Source of the DNA: Jiangellales bacterium
GTDB taxonomy: Bacteria > Actinomycetota > Actinomycetes > Jiangellales > Jiangellaceae
Assembly (NCBI GenBank): GCA_030447955.1
Contig: JAUJNY010000004.1
Location: forward strand, 1 to 57,039
DNA: 57,039 nucleotides
Direction: 5' to 3'
The notes under the pieces are model-generated. The model did no database searches. It saw only the letters and a list, made by a program, of their open reading frames with translations, and was not told where the DNA came from. Made by a program: the position numbers and the translations under genes. Shown here piece after piece: positions 33,134 through 40,476 of this stretch (position 1 is its first letter; each line of letters opens with the position of its first letter).

Positions 33134-33216
33134 GGCCCCTCACCCGGATCCGCTGCCCTTCACCCAGTACGCGTGCCAGGTGAAGGGGGGCTCAGGGTGG
33201 TGGACGTGGTCATTCC
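33134..33216. repeat. 83-bp structured intergenic element, copy A
   Basis: It shares identical 14-bp left (GGCCCCTCACCCGG) and near-identical 24-bp right (CAGGGTGGTNGACGTGGTCA then TTCC) ends with copy B at 37987-38069, and has the same total length. The middle forms a hairpin: CCCTTCACC (33156-33164) with GGTGAAGGG (33179-33187). Its right end overlaps the citE-like stop codon (33210-33212). Confidence 0.8.
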
Positions 33217-34190
33217 GGTGGCCCGGCAGGCGGCGGGCGGGTCAGCCCGGCGGCACGGCCCTTGGCGGCGACCACGAGCGCCATCTTGCGGGACGCCTCG
33301 TCGATCATCTCCTCGCCGAGCATGACCGCACCGCGCATCCCGCCCGCCTCCGACGTCGCGTGCTCGTACGCCTCGAGGATCGCCTCGGCGTGCTCGTAGT
33401 CCTGCTGCCTCGGGGAGAAGACCTCGTTGGCCGCCTCGATCTGCCCCGGGTGCAGCACCCACTTGCCGTCGAAGCCCAGCGCCGCCGAGCGGCCGGCCAC
33501 CCGCCGGAAGCCCTCGACGTCGCGGATCTGCAGGTACGGCCCGTCGATCGCCTGCAGGTCGTACGTGCGCGCCGCCATGAGGATGCGCATGAGGATGTAG
33601 TGGTAGGCGTCGCCCACGTCGTAGCCGGGCGGCTGCTCCCCCACGACGAGGCTCTTCATGTTGATGCTCGCCATGAAGTCGGCCGGGCCGAACACCACGG
33701 TCTCCAGCCGCGGGCTGGCCGCTGCGACGGCGTCGACGGCGACGAGACCCCGGGCGTTCTCGATCTGCGCCTCGATGCCGATGCTCGCCCCCACCAGACC
33801 GAGCGAGCGCTCGATCTGCGTCAGCAGCAGGTCGAGAGCGACGACCTGGTCGGCGGACTGCACCTTGGGCAGCATGACGGCGTCCAGGTGCTGTCCCGCA
33901 CCCTCGACGACCTCCACCACGTCGCGGTAGGTCCACGGCGTGGTCCAGTCGTTGACCCGGACCACCCGGGTCTTGCCCGACCAGTCGCCGTCGTTCAGCG
34001 CCGCGACGACGTTCTTGCGGGCGTCCGGCTTGGCGAGGGGCGCCACCGAGTCCTCGAGGTCCAGGAACACCTGGTCGGCGGGGAGCCCCTGTGCCTTGGC
34101 CAGCATTTTCGCGCTGCTCCCCGGCACCGCCAGGCAGGAGCGGCGTGGACGCTGTGGCCGGGGGCCTGACGGCTGCGGTCCTACGGGCAT
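33210..34190 (-). CDS. HpcH/HpaI (CitE-like) CoA ester lyase
   Basis: A 326-residue TIM-barrel lyase of the CitE/malyl-CoA lyase family. The metal-site features are present: VFLDLEDSVAP (near residue 41-51), RVNDW (arginine), GIEAQIENARGL (Glu near 150) and VVFGPADF. It likely cleaves a 3-hydroxyacyl-CoA such as malyl-, methylmalyl- or citramalyl-CoA to acetyl- or propionyl-CoA. ATG 34190 is the first start. It is upstream of the acyl-CoA dehydrogenase gene on the same strand. Its 3' end overlaps the 83-bp element copy A. Confidence 0.88.
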   Translation of the reverse strand: MPVGPQPSGPRPQRPRRSCLAVPGSSAKMLAKAQGLPADQVFLDLEDSVAPLAKPDARKNVVAALNDGDWSGKTRVVRVNDWTTPWTYRDVVEVVEGAGQHLDAVMLPKVQSADQVVALDLLLTQIERSLGLVGASIGIEAQIENARGLVAVDAVAAASPRLETVVFGPADFMASINMKSLVVGEQPPGYDVGDAYHYILMRILMAARTYDLQAIDGPYLQIRDVEGFRRVAGRSAALGFDGKWVLHPGQIEAANEVFSPRQQDYEHAEAILEAYEHATSEAGGMRGAVMLGEEMIDEASRKMALVVAAKGRAAGLTRPPPAGPPE

Positions 34191-34249
34191 CCGGGTGCGT
34201 CCTCCTCGTCACGGGTGCCGGTGAGCGTACCGACGCAAGCTCGGTCCCT

Positions 34250-34322
34250 GGTCGTGAAGATCGTCGGGTAGCAAGGTCCGCGACGCGACGCCGGGGCATC
34301 CCACCCGACAATCTTCACGACC
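34250..34322. repeat. Long-stem intergenic inverted repeat, element D
   Basis: GGTCGTGAAGATCGTCGGGT (34250-34269) is complementary to ACCCGACAATCTTCACGACC (34303-34322) with one C/T difference that still allows a G-U pair. The 33-bp loop region is GC-rich (GGTCCGCGACGCGACGCC). It occupies the gap between the CoA-lyase start and the DMT transporter stop, and resembles element C in design. Confidence 0.78.
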
Positions 34323-34346
34323 CGCGGTGGGGAGGGTGCGGCACGC

Positions 34347-35255
34347 TCAGTCCGGTGGCGGCGGCGCATCCGTCCCACGGGCAGTCACGACGAGCGCCAC
34401 ACCGGCGAGCAGCAGCAGCGCCGCGGGTACGGCGGCCAGCGGCGGCACCTGGTCCAGCCACAGCGCGGCCAGGACGGCCGCGCCAGGGACCTCGAAGAGG
34501 AGGGCCATGCCCACGACCACCGGCGACACGGTCCGCAGCGCCACGTTGAACAGCGTGTGACCCAGCAGCTGCGCGAGCACGGTGAGCGCGGCCAGCTTGA
34601 CCCAGGTGTCGCTGGGGTACCCGGCCAGCTGGACGCCACCGGCCAGGCAGACCACAGCGAGCGGCACGGCGCACACGGCGTAGCACAACGTCGCGTACGT
34701 CACCGCGGACACGTTCCGGCGGGCGATCGCGCCGTACTCGACGTAGCAGGCAGCCGCCACGGCCCCGACCAGGGCCAGCGCGTCGCCCGCCAGCGCCCGC
34801 GTCGAGACGCTGAGGTCGACACCGGTCAGCAGCAGCACCCCGGCGACCGCCACGCCGATGCCCACCCACGCCCGGCGCGGTATGAGCTCGCCGCGGGCGC
34901 GGGCGAGCAGGGCGTTGCCGACCGGCTGCATCGCCACCAGCGCCGTCGCGGAGGCGACGCTGGTCAGCGTGACCGCCGGCACCCAGGCGGCGAAGTGGAG
35001 CGCAAGCCACCCCCCGGCCATGCCCATAGCGCGAGCGTCGCTGCCGGAAAGGGCACGGAGCTCCCTCCGGCGGGTGAGGACGACCGCCGGTGCCAGGGCT
35101 GCTGCACCGAGCACCGTGCGCCACAGCGCGATCGCCAAGGCGGGAGCGGCGGTCGCCGCGATGATCGGCGCCGCGGAGGAGACACCGAGCACTGCGACCG
35201 TGAGCACCGCCAAGTCGGCTGGCCGGGGGCGGGCCAGCAGGCCGGGTGGGGTCAC
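34347..35255 (-). CDS. EamA/DMT superfamily transporter
   Basis: A 302-residue integral membrane protein with about ten predicted segments arranged as two EamA halves (residues about 10-145 and 155-295). Conserved turns such as [14 protein letters not shown] and [16 protein letters not shown] fit drug/metabolite exporters. The substrate is unknown. The GTG at 35255 has GGAGGA about 8 nt upstream. It is downstream of vapBC and upstream of element D on the same strand, and is probably a single-gene unit. Confidence 0.87.
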   Translation of the reverse strand: MTPPGLLARPRPADLAVLTVAVLGVSSAAPIIAATAAPALAIALWRTVLGAAALAPAVVLTRRRELRALSGSDARAMGMAGGWLALHFAAWVPAVTLTSVASATALVAMQPVGNALLARARGELIPRRAWVGIGVAVAGVLLLTGVDLSVSTRALAGDALALVGAVAAACYVEYGAIARRNVSAVTYATLCYAVCAVPLAVVCLAGGVQLAGYPSDTWVKLAALTVLAQLLGHTLFNVALRTVSPVVVGMALLFEVPGAAVLAALWLDQVPPLAAVPAALLLLAGVALVVTARGTDAPPPPD

Positions 35256-35292
35256 TGGGGGAATCCTCCGGGAGCCGTAGCCAAGAGGCGCG

Positions 35293-35685
35293 TCAGCGCA
35301 CCAGCTCGACCTGGCACCGGACGCCGGGCGCTCTGGTCAAACGCTCGTCGCCTGTCACCAGGACCACGTCCAAGAGCTCCGCCAGTGCCACGTACGCCGC
35401 GTCGTAGACCGTCATGTTGCGCCGTAGCTCCCAGCAGCGCTCAAGCAAGCCGAGGTGGGACACCCGCCGCAGCGGCAGGTCACGCAGGTCCGCCAGTGCC
35501 ACCTCGGCACGGCGTTGCTCGATCTGGTCGGCTCTCAGCTGTCGCTGAAGGACGCTGACGACCTCGAGATCGACAAGCTCCGGGGCCGCGAGTGTCTGGC
35601 CGCGCAGCGCCGCGCGAGCGAGAGCCCCTTCAGCGGTGTCGTCTGTCAGCGCCGGCGCGAGCACACTGGCATCAACGACGATCAC
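35293..35685 (-). CDS. vapC: VapC-type PIN-domain toxin
   Basis: A 130-residue PIN-domain ribonuclease. Catalytic acidic residues are visible: VVDASVLAPAL (Asp near residue 4), DLEVVSVLQ (Glu near 41), VYDAAYVALAE (Asp near 95) and VTGDERL (Asp near 112). VapC toxins cut tRNA or rRNA when freed from antitoxin. GTG 35685 is chosen because GGGAGGACC lies just upstream, and it overlaps the vapB end by 14 bp. The pair is one operon. Confidence 0.9.
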   Translation of the reverse strand: MIVVDASVLAPALTDDTAEGALARAALRGQTLAAPELVDLEVVSVLQRQLRADQIEQRRAEVALADLRDLPLRRVSHLGLLERCWELRRNMTVYDAAYVALAELLDVVLVTGDERLTRAPGVRCQVELVR

Positions 35686-35902
35686 GGTCCTCCCGGACGA
35701 TGGCGGCCGCGGTGCGGATCGGCACGTGTCCACCCGCCCGGCTGCCGGCACGATCGAGCACCTCGTCGACCGTTGGGGCCGCAGCCTCCTGGATCAGCCG
35801 TCGGAGGAGGTATTCCTGCAGCGACTGGTGAGCCGCTGCCGCTCGCTGACGCAGGACCGCGTGGGTCTGCTTCGGGACGTTCTTGATCTGCACGCTCGGC
35901 AC
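35672..35902 (-). CDS. vapB: FitA-like ribbon-helix-helix antitoxin VapB
   Basis: A 76-residue antitoxin. The N-terminal VQIKNVPKQTHAVLRQRA forms a FitA-type ribbon-helix-helix DNA-binding domain; the C-terminus (AAAIVREDRDRR) is the usual toxin-binding tail. GTG 35902 lies 6 nt after a CAAAAT box (35914-35909, minus strand), with TTGCGC 17 nt further upstream, suggesting a leaderless transcript. A perfect inverted repeat overlaps the start and the -10, fitting autorepression by VapBC. Confidence 0.9.
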   Translation of the reverse strand: MPSVQIKNVPKQTHAVLRQRAAAAHQSLQEYLLRRLIQEAAAPTVDEVLDRAGSRAGGHVPIRTAAAIVREDRDRR

Positions 35903-35937
35903 GGCGCCATTTTGGCGCCGGCGATCCCGGAGCGCAA
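35902..35937 (-). promoter_or_regulatory. vapBC promoter and operator
   Basis: CGGCGCCA (35902-35909), TTT, TGGCGCCG (35913-35920) is a perfect 8-bp inverted repeat. It covers the minus-strand -10 CAAAAT (35914-35909) and touches the GTG start; TTGCGC (35937-35932) with a 17-nt spacer is the -35. Binding there would block transcription directly. Confidence 0.65.
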
Positions 35938-36025
35938 TGAGGTCAGCGGCAGCGGTGGCGGTACCGGGTGGTGCGTACCCTCACTGGCGAGGTGCGCTTG
36001 CGCTGGTCGAGGCCACGCCCGGCGG

Positions 36026-36031
36026 TAGCCT
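36026..36031 (+). promoter_or_regulatory. -10 box, leaderless MgtE-N/CBS gene
   Basis: TAGCCT ends 7 nt before ATG 36039. Confidence 0.4.
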
Positions 36032-36038
36032 GCGAGGC

Positions 36039-37367
36039 ATGCCCGGCGCGCCGACTCGCGTGTTCGTCGCGCGCCTTGCCGGCACCTCGGTCTTCGACCC
36101 CAACGGTGACCAGGTCGGCAAGGTGCGGGACGTCGTCGTCGCACTGCGACCTGGCCAGGCGCCGCCACGGGTGCTCGGCCTCGTCGTCGAGGTGCCCGGC
36201 CGGCGGCGGATCTTCGTTCCGATGACCCGCGTGACCCGGGTGGACGCCGGAGCGGTGATCACCACCGGCCTGGTCAACCTGCGTCGCTTCGAGCAGCGAC
36301 CCGGCGAGACGCTCGTCCTGGGCGAGATGCTCGACCGCCGCTGCACCGTCACCGAGACCGCCGAGTCGGTCACCGTCCAGGACATCGGGATCGAGCAGAC
36401 CCGCGTCCGCGACTGGGTCGTGTCCAAGGTCGCCGTGGCTCGACCGGCCAAGCGGTTCGGCCGTCGCGGGGAGACCCGGGTGTACGGCTGGGACGAGGTC
36501 TCGGGTGTGGCGAGCGTCGACCAGCAGCAGGGCGCGGCCAGCCTGCTCGCCGCGCTGGACCGGCTGAAGCCGGCCGACCTGGCCGGCGTACTGCGGGAGC
36601 TGTCGTTCAAGCGCCGTACGGAGGTGGCGGCGGCCCTGGACGACGAGCGGCTGGCCGACGTCATGGAGGAGCTGGACGCCGACGACCAGAAGGAGATCCT
36701 CGCCACGCTCGACCGCGAGCGGGCCGCTGACGTGCTCGGGGCGATGGGTTCGGACGACGCCGCCGACCTGCTGGCCGAGCTACCCGCGGACCAAGCCGAG
36801 GCGCTGCTGGCGCTCATGGAGCCTGCGGAGGCCGCTCCGGTGCGCCGGCTGCTGACGTACGAGGAGTTCTCCGCCGGCGGGATGATGACCGACGAGTTGG
36901 TGGTCCTCCGCCCCGACGCCACGATCGCGGAGGCGCTGGCGCAGATCCGTAACCCCGACCTCACCCCCGCGCTCGCCGCGATGGTGTACGTGTGCCGTCC
37001 ACCCCTGGAGACGCCGACCGGTCGATTTCTGGGGGTGGCGCACATCCAGCGGCTGCTGCGTGAGCCGCCGAGCGGCCTGGTGTCGGGCGTGCTCGACACC
37101 GACCTGGCGCCGTTGACGCCGGAGGCGTCCCTCGAGCAGGTCACCACCTACCTGGCGACCTACAACCTCGTCGCGTGCCCCGTCGTCGACGAGGACGGTC
37201 ACCTCATCGGGGCGGTCACCGTCGACGACGTCCTGGACCACCTGCTCGGCGAGGCCTGGCGCAACACCGGCCGCCACGGACCCGGCGGCCCGGCCGGACC
37301 GCATGGGGCGACCGCGCTGCGCGAGCCGCTACCCGCACAGTCGACGGAGGCGCGCCGTGGCGCGTGA
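36039..37367 (+). CDS. Soluble PRC-barrel / MgtE-N / CBS protein
   Basis: A 442-residue protein. An N-terminal PRC-barrel-like region (FDPNGDQVGKVRDVVV, residues about 14-30, continuing to 160), an MgtE N-terminal superhelical domain (LKPADLAGVLREL, then DDEKAADLLAEL-type repeats, about 180-290), then paired CBS domains (about 290-420). The MgtE membrane domain is absent. In full MgtE these parts sense Mg2+ and gate the pore, so a regulatory or accessory role is inferred. It overlaps the DUF1003 gene by 11 bp. Confidence 0.85.
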   Translation: MPGAPTRVFVARLAGTSVFDPNGDQVGKVRDVVVALRPGQAPPRVLGLVVEVPGRRRIFVPMTRVTRVDAGAVITTGLVNLRRFEQRPGETLVLGEMLDRRCTVTETAESVTVQDIGIEQTRVRDWVVSKVAVARPAKRFGRRGETRVYGWDEVSGVASVDQQQGAASLLAALDRLKPADLAGVLRELSFKRRTEVAAALDDERLADVMEELDADDQKEILATLDRERAADVLGAMGSDDAADLLAELPADQAEALLALMEPAEAAPVRRLLTYEEFSAGGMMTDELVVLRPDATIAEALAQIRNPDLTPALAAMVYVCRPPLETPTGRFLGVAHIQRLLREPPSGLVSGVLDTDLAPLTPEASLEQVTTYLATYNLVACPVVDEDGHLIGAVTVDDVLDHLLGEAWRNTGRHGPGGPAGPHGATALREPLPAQSTEARRGA

Positions 37368-37851
37368 GCGGCTGGACCAGCCGCGCGACACCCGCGGCCT
37401 GCGCCGGCCCAGCGTCGACCCCGAGCTCTTCGGCCAGCTGTCCGAGCGCATCGCGCGGTTCCTCGGCACCGGGCGATTCCTCGTCTACATGACGGGGTTC
37501 ATCATCGTGTGGGTCACCTGGAACGCCCTCGCCCCGCGGGAGCTGCGCTGGGACAACTACCCGTTCATCTTCCTCACCCTCATGCTGTCCCTTCAGGCCT
37601 CGTACGCTGCGCCACTGATCCTGCTCGCTCAGAACCGCCAGGCCGACCGTGACCGGGTCAACCTCGAGCAGGACCGCGAGGCGACCGCGCGCTCACGGGC
37701 GGACATGGAGTTCCTCGCCCGTGAGGTCGCCGCGCTTCGCCTCGCGGTCGGGGAGGTGGCGACCCGCGACTTCGTACGCTCTGAGCTGCGCGACCAGCTC
37801 GAGCGTGTCGGGGACGAGGGCGCCCGCGTCGCCCCGGCTCCGCAGGTCTAG
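37357..37851 (+). CDS. DUF1003 family membrane protein
   Basis: A 164-residue protein. Two membrane segments (about 42-62 and 75-97) include the characteristic WNALAPRELRWDNYPFIFL stretch and SLQASYAAPLILLAQNRQ, followed by a cytoplasmic coiled-coil tail rich in Arg/Glu. The family function is unknown. GTG 37357 has ACGGAGG about 7 nt upstream and overlaps the preceding CBS gene, so the two are translationally linked. The pairing with the MgtE-N/CBS gene is conserved in actinobacteria to my knowledge, hinting at a common membrane complex. Confidence 0.87.
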   Translation: MARERLDQPRDTRGLRRPSVDPELFGQLSERIARFLGTGRFLVYMTGFIIVWVTWNALAPRELRWDNYPFIFLTLMLSLQASYAAPLILLAQNRQADRDRVNLEQDREATARSRADMEFLAREVAALRLAVGEVATRDFVRSELRDQLERVGDEGARVAPAPQV

Positions 37852-37986
37852 ACCTCGCCGACCCCCGCTGTACGGGGCAGGCTCCCCCGCCTCCTCGCCG
37901 CACGAGCGGACTCCTCCCGCACCTACGACGAGCGCCTTCTCGCCCCTCGTACGGGTGGCTCGCGCCCGCCGTACGGTGGCTGCTCT

Positions 37987-38069
37987 GGCCCCTCACCCGG
38001 TGAGGCCAGCCCTCACCTGGTCTGCAGACCGGGTGAGGGCACGCGCAGGGTGGTAGACGTGGTCATTCC
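37987..38069. repeat. 83-bp structured intergenic element, copy B
   Basis: It is equal in length to copy A with matching ends. Its middle forms the near-palindrome 38010-38039: CCCTCACC/GGTGAGGG plus GGTCT/AGACC. The left segment CCCTCACCCGGT (37990-38001) is also a perfect complement of 38028-38039, so two foldings compete. It precedes the TPP riboswitch promoter region. The rest of 37852-38101 shows no gene. Confidence 0.8.
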
Positions 38070-38101
38070 CGCGGGGGTGCCCGGTGCGGCGTCTCGCGGG
38101 C

Positions 38102-38107
38102 TAAGAT
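38102..38107 (+). promoter_or_regulatory. -10 box for ykoEDC
   Basis: TAAGAT lies 17 nt before the TPP aptamer, giving a start near 38114. No clear -35 is seen. Confidence 0.45.
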
Positions 38108-38123
38108 GCCGTTTGCATCTGTA

Positions 38124-38210
38124 CGACAGGGGAGCGCTGGAGCGCTGAGAGTGCGGCGAGGAGCCGCAGACCCTCGAACCTGATCCGGGTCATGCCGGCG
38201 CAGGGAGTCG
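38124..38210 (+). promoter_or_regulatory. TPP (THI-box) riboswitch aptamer
   Basis: The conserved THI-box cores are present: GCTGAGA near 38144-38150, then GAACCTGATCCGGGTCATGC and CGGCGCAGGGA to 38206. CGAC (38124-38127) and GTCG (38207-38210) close stem P1. Thiamine pyrophosphate binding would lower expression of the downstream ykoEDC transporter. Confidence 0.92.
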
Positions 38211-38284
38211 GAGTCACCTCGGTCGGCGTGCCGTAGCCCGCGACGTGGGGCACGCGCACGCGAGTCCGTGGAGCGCGCAAGCAC

Positions 38285-38304
38285 TCCTCCCGTCCCTGGG
38301 AGGA
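38285..38304 (+). promoter_or_regulatory. Shine-Dalgarno-sequestering hairpin
   Basis: TCCTCCC (38285-38291) pairs fully with GGGAGGA (38298-38304), which is the ykoE ribosome-binding site, 3 nt before the ATG. It is the likely expression platform of the riboswitch, acting on translation. Confidence 0.7.
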
Positions 38305-38307
38305 ACC

Positions 38308-38955
38308 ATGAGCACCACCCGTCACGGAGCCGGTAGCCCCGGCTCCACCAACACCACCACCGCCAGCGGCACCGGCACCCGGTCGGGGGCCTGGCGCACC
38401 GTCGACATCGTCGTCGCGGCCGTCATCGCCGTAGCCTTCAGCGTCGTCCTCTGGGCCTGGAACCTGCTCTGGGCGGCGACCGGGCCCGCCTTCGCCGCGC
38501 TGCCGCCGCTGCAGGGGTTCATGTACGGCATCTGGCTGCTGCCGGGAGTGCTGGGGATGCTGATCATCCGCAAGCCTGGCGCGGCCGTCTTCACCGAGTT
38601 CGTGGCCGCGGCGGTGTCCGCCCTGCTGGGGACGCAGTGGGGCCTGACGGTGGTCTGGTACGGCCTGCTGCAGGGTCTGGCGCCCGAGCTGGTGTTCGCC
38701 GTTACCCGCTACCGCCGCTTCACACTGCCGGTCGCGCTCGTCGCCGGCGCTGCGGCCGGCTTGGTCGCAGCCGCCCTCGACCGGTTCTACTACTACCCGA
38801 CGTGGACGACCGGATGGACGGCGCTGTACGTGGTCCTGGTGAGCGCTAGCGCCGCGCTTATCGCTGGCGTCGGCTCCTGGCTGCTGGTCCGCGCGCTGGC
38901 GCCGACCGGTGCCCTCGACCCGTTCCCCTCGGCCGGCGAGCGCACGGCGATCTGA
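38308..38955 (+). CDS. ykoE: ECF transporter S component YkoE
   Basis: A 215-residue substrate-binding membrane subunit. After a Ser/Thr/Gly-rich N-terminus come about five to six membrane segments (from residue 30), with the YkoE-typical WNLLWAATGPAFAALPPLQ and GMYGIWLLPG-like turns. YkoE binds thiamine precursors such as hydroxymethylpyrimidine. ATG 38308 has GGGAGGAACC upstream. It is first in the ykoEDC operon behind a TPP riboswitch, which confirms a vitamin B1 role. ykoD follows after 6 bp. Confidence 0.92.
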   Translation: MSTTRHGAGSPGSTNTTTASGTGTRSGAWRTVDIVVAAVIAVAFSVVLWAWNLLWAATGPAFAALPPLQGFMYGIWLLPGVLGMLIIRKPGAAVFTEFVAAAVSALLGTQWGLTVVWYGLLQGLAPELVFAVTRYRRFTLPVALVAGAAAGLVAAALDRFYYYPTWTTGWTALYVVLVSASAALIAGVGSWLLVRALAPTGALDPFPSAGERTAI

Positions 38956-38961
38956 GCGACG

Positions 38962-40476
38962 GTGCGGCGGCGCGGCGGCGCGGCAAGCGGCGCTGGAGGC
39001 GGCGGGCGCATCGTCGCGCGGGGCTGGGGCTGGCGGTACGCCGGCCGGTCGAGGTGGGCGGTGCGCGACCTCGACCTGGTCGTCGAGCCCGGTGAGCGGG
39101 TGCTGCTGCTCGGCGCCTCCGGTGCCGGCAAGAGCACGCTGCTCGCCGGGCTGGCCGGGCTGCTCGACCCCGCCGCGAGCGGTACGGCCGCGGGGTCGCT
39201 CAGCGTGGACGGCGTCGACCCGCGTCAGGCGCGCGTCCGTACCGGCATGCTGGCGCAGGACCCGGAGACGCAGCTGGTGATGGCACGCGCCGGAGACGAC
39301 GTCGCCTTCGGCCTGGAGAACCGCGCAGTCCCCCGCCCACAGCTGTGGCCACGCGTCGACGATGCGCTGCGCGCCGTGGGGTTCCCGTACGGCGGTGAGC
39401 ACTCCACCTCCGCGCTGTCCGGGGGCGAGCAGCAGCGGCTCGCGCTGGCAGGGGTGCTGGCGCTGCGCCCTTCGCTGCTGCTGCTGGACGAGCCGAGCGC
39501 CAACCTCGACCCTGACGGCGCGGCTTTGGTCCGCGCCGCGGTGGCCGCGGTCCAGCAGGCGAGCGCGGCCACCACCGTGCTCGTCGAGCACCGGGTCAGC
39601 GAGGCGCTGCCCCTCGTCGACCGAGTGGTGGCGCTCGCTCCCGGCGGCGGGGTGCTCGCCGACGGGCCTCCCGAGCAGGTGTTCACCCGTGCTGGCGCTG
39701 CTCTCGCCGCCGCCGGCGTGTGGGTCCCGGGTCCGGCTCCGGCACTGCCGCCCGCCGACCGCCCCGACCGGCCCGCGGCGGCCGAGACGCTGCTGCGGGC
39801 GGAGGACGTCGCCTACACGCCGCCCGGCGCGAGCCAGCCGACCGTACAGCGTGCGGACGCGGCCCTCGCGGCCGGCGAGGTGCTCGCCCTCGTCGGCCCC
39901 AACGGCGCGGGCAAGTCGACGCTGCTCGCGCTGCTGGGGGGCCTCCTCGCACCGGAGCGCGGTCGGGTGCGGGCAGCGGCGAGCCTGGCGGGGACGGACG
40001 CCGGCCGCCCACCACACCGCTGGCCGGCCGCCGCCCTCGCCGCTCGCATCGGCACCGTGTTCCAGAACCCCGAGCACCAGTTCCTCACCGGACGGGTCCG
40101 CGACGAGCTCGCCCTCGGCCCCCGGCGGGCAGGGATGGGGCGGCCCGGCGTGGAGCGGGTGGTCGGCGAGCTGCTGGAGCGGCTGCGGCTCACCCCGCTG
40201 GCCACGGCCAACCCCTTCACCCTCTCCGGCGGCGAGAAGCGCCGGCTCTCGGTGGCCACGGCGCTGGCCACCGCGCCGCGCGTCCTGCTGCTCGACGAGC
40301 CGACCTTCGGGCAGGACCGCGCGACGTGGGGGGAGCTCGTCGAGCTGCTGGCCACGCACCGGGCGGGCGGCGGCTCGGTCGGCGCGGCGACCCACGACGA
40401 GGCCTTCGTCGCCGCGCTCGCCGACCGTGCCCTGCGGCTGCACCCAGTCGCGCTGGCCGCGGACGCCGCCGGGTGA
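38962..40476 (+). CDS. ykoD: ECF transporter double ATPase YkoD
   Basis: A 504-residue protein with two fused ABC ATPase domains. Domain 1: Walker A GASGAGKST (near 50), signature LSGGEQQR, Walker B LLLLDEPSANLD. Domain 2: GPNGAGKST (near 313), signature LSGGEKRR, Walker B VLLLDEPTFGQD. It energises thiamine-precursor import with YkoE and YkoC. The GTG at 38962 follows ykoE closely; its stop overlaps the ykoC start (GTGA). The single-chain pair replaces the EcfA1/EcfA2 heterodimer. Confidence 0.93.
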   Translation: MRRRGGAASGAGGGGRIVARGWGWRYAGRSRWAVRDLDLVVEPGERVLLLGASGAGKSTLLAGLAGLLDPAASGTAAGSLSVDGVDPRQARVRTGMLAQDPETQLVMARAGDDVAFGLENRAVPRPQLWPRVDDALRAVGFPYGGEHSTSALSGGEQQRLALAGVLALRPSLLLLDEPSANLDPDGAALVRAAVAAVQQASAATTVLVEHRVSEALPLVDRVVALAPGGGVLADGPPEQVFTRAGAALAAAGVWVPGPAPALPPADRPDRPAAAETLLRAEDVAYTPPGASQPTVQRADAALAAGEVLALVGPNGAGKSTLLALLGGLLAPERGRVRAAASLAGTDAGRPPHRWPAAALAARIGTVFQNPEHQFLTGRVRDELALGPRRAGMGRPGVERVVGELLERLRLTPLATANPFTLSGGEKRRLSVATALATAPRVLLLDEPTFGQDRATWGELVELLATHRAGGGSVGAATHDEAFVAALADRALRLHPVALAADAAG

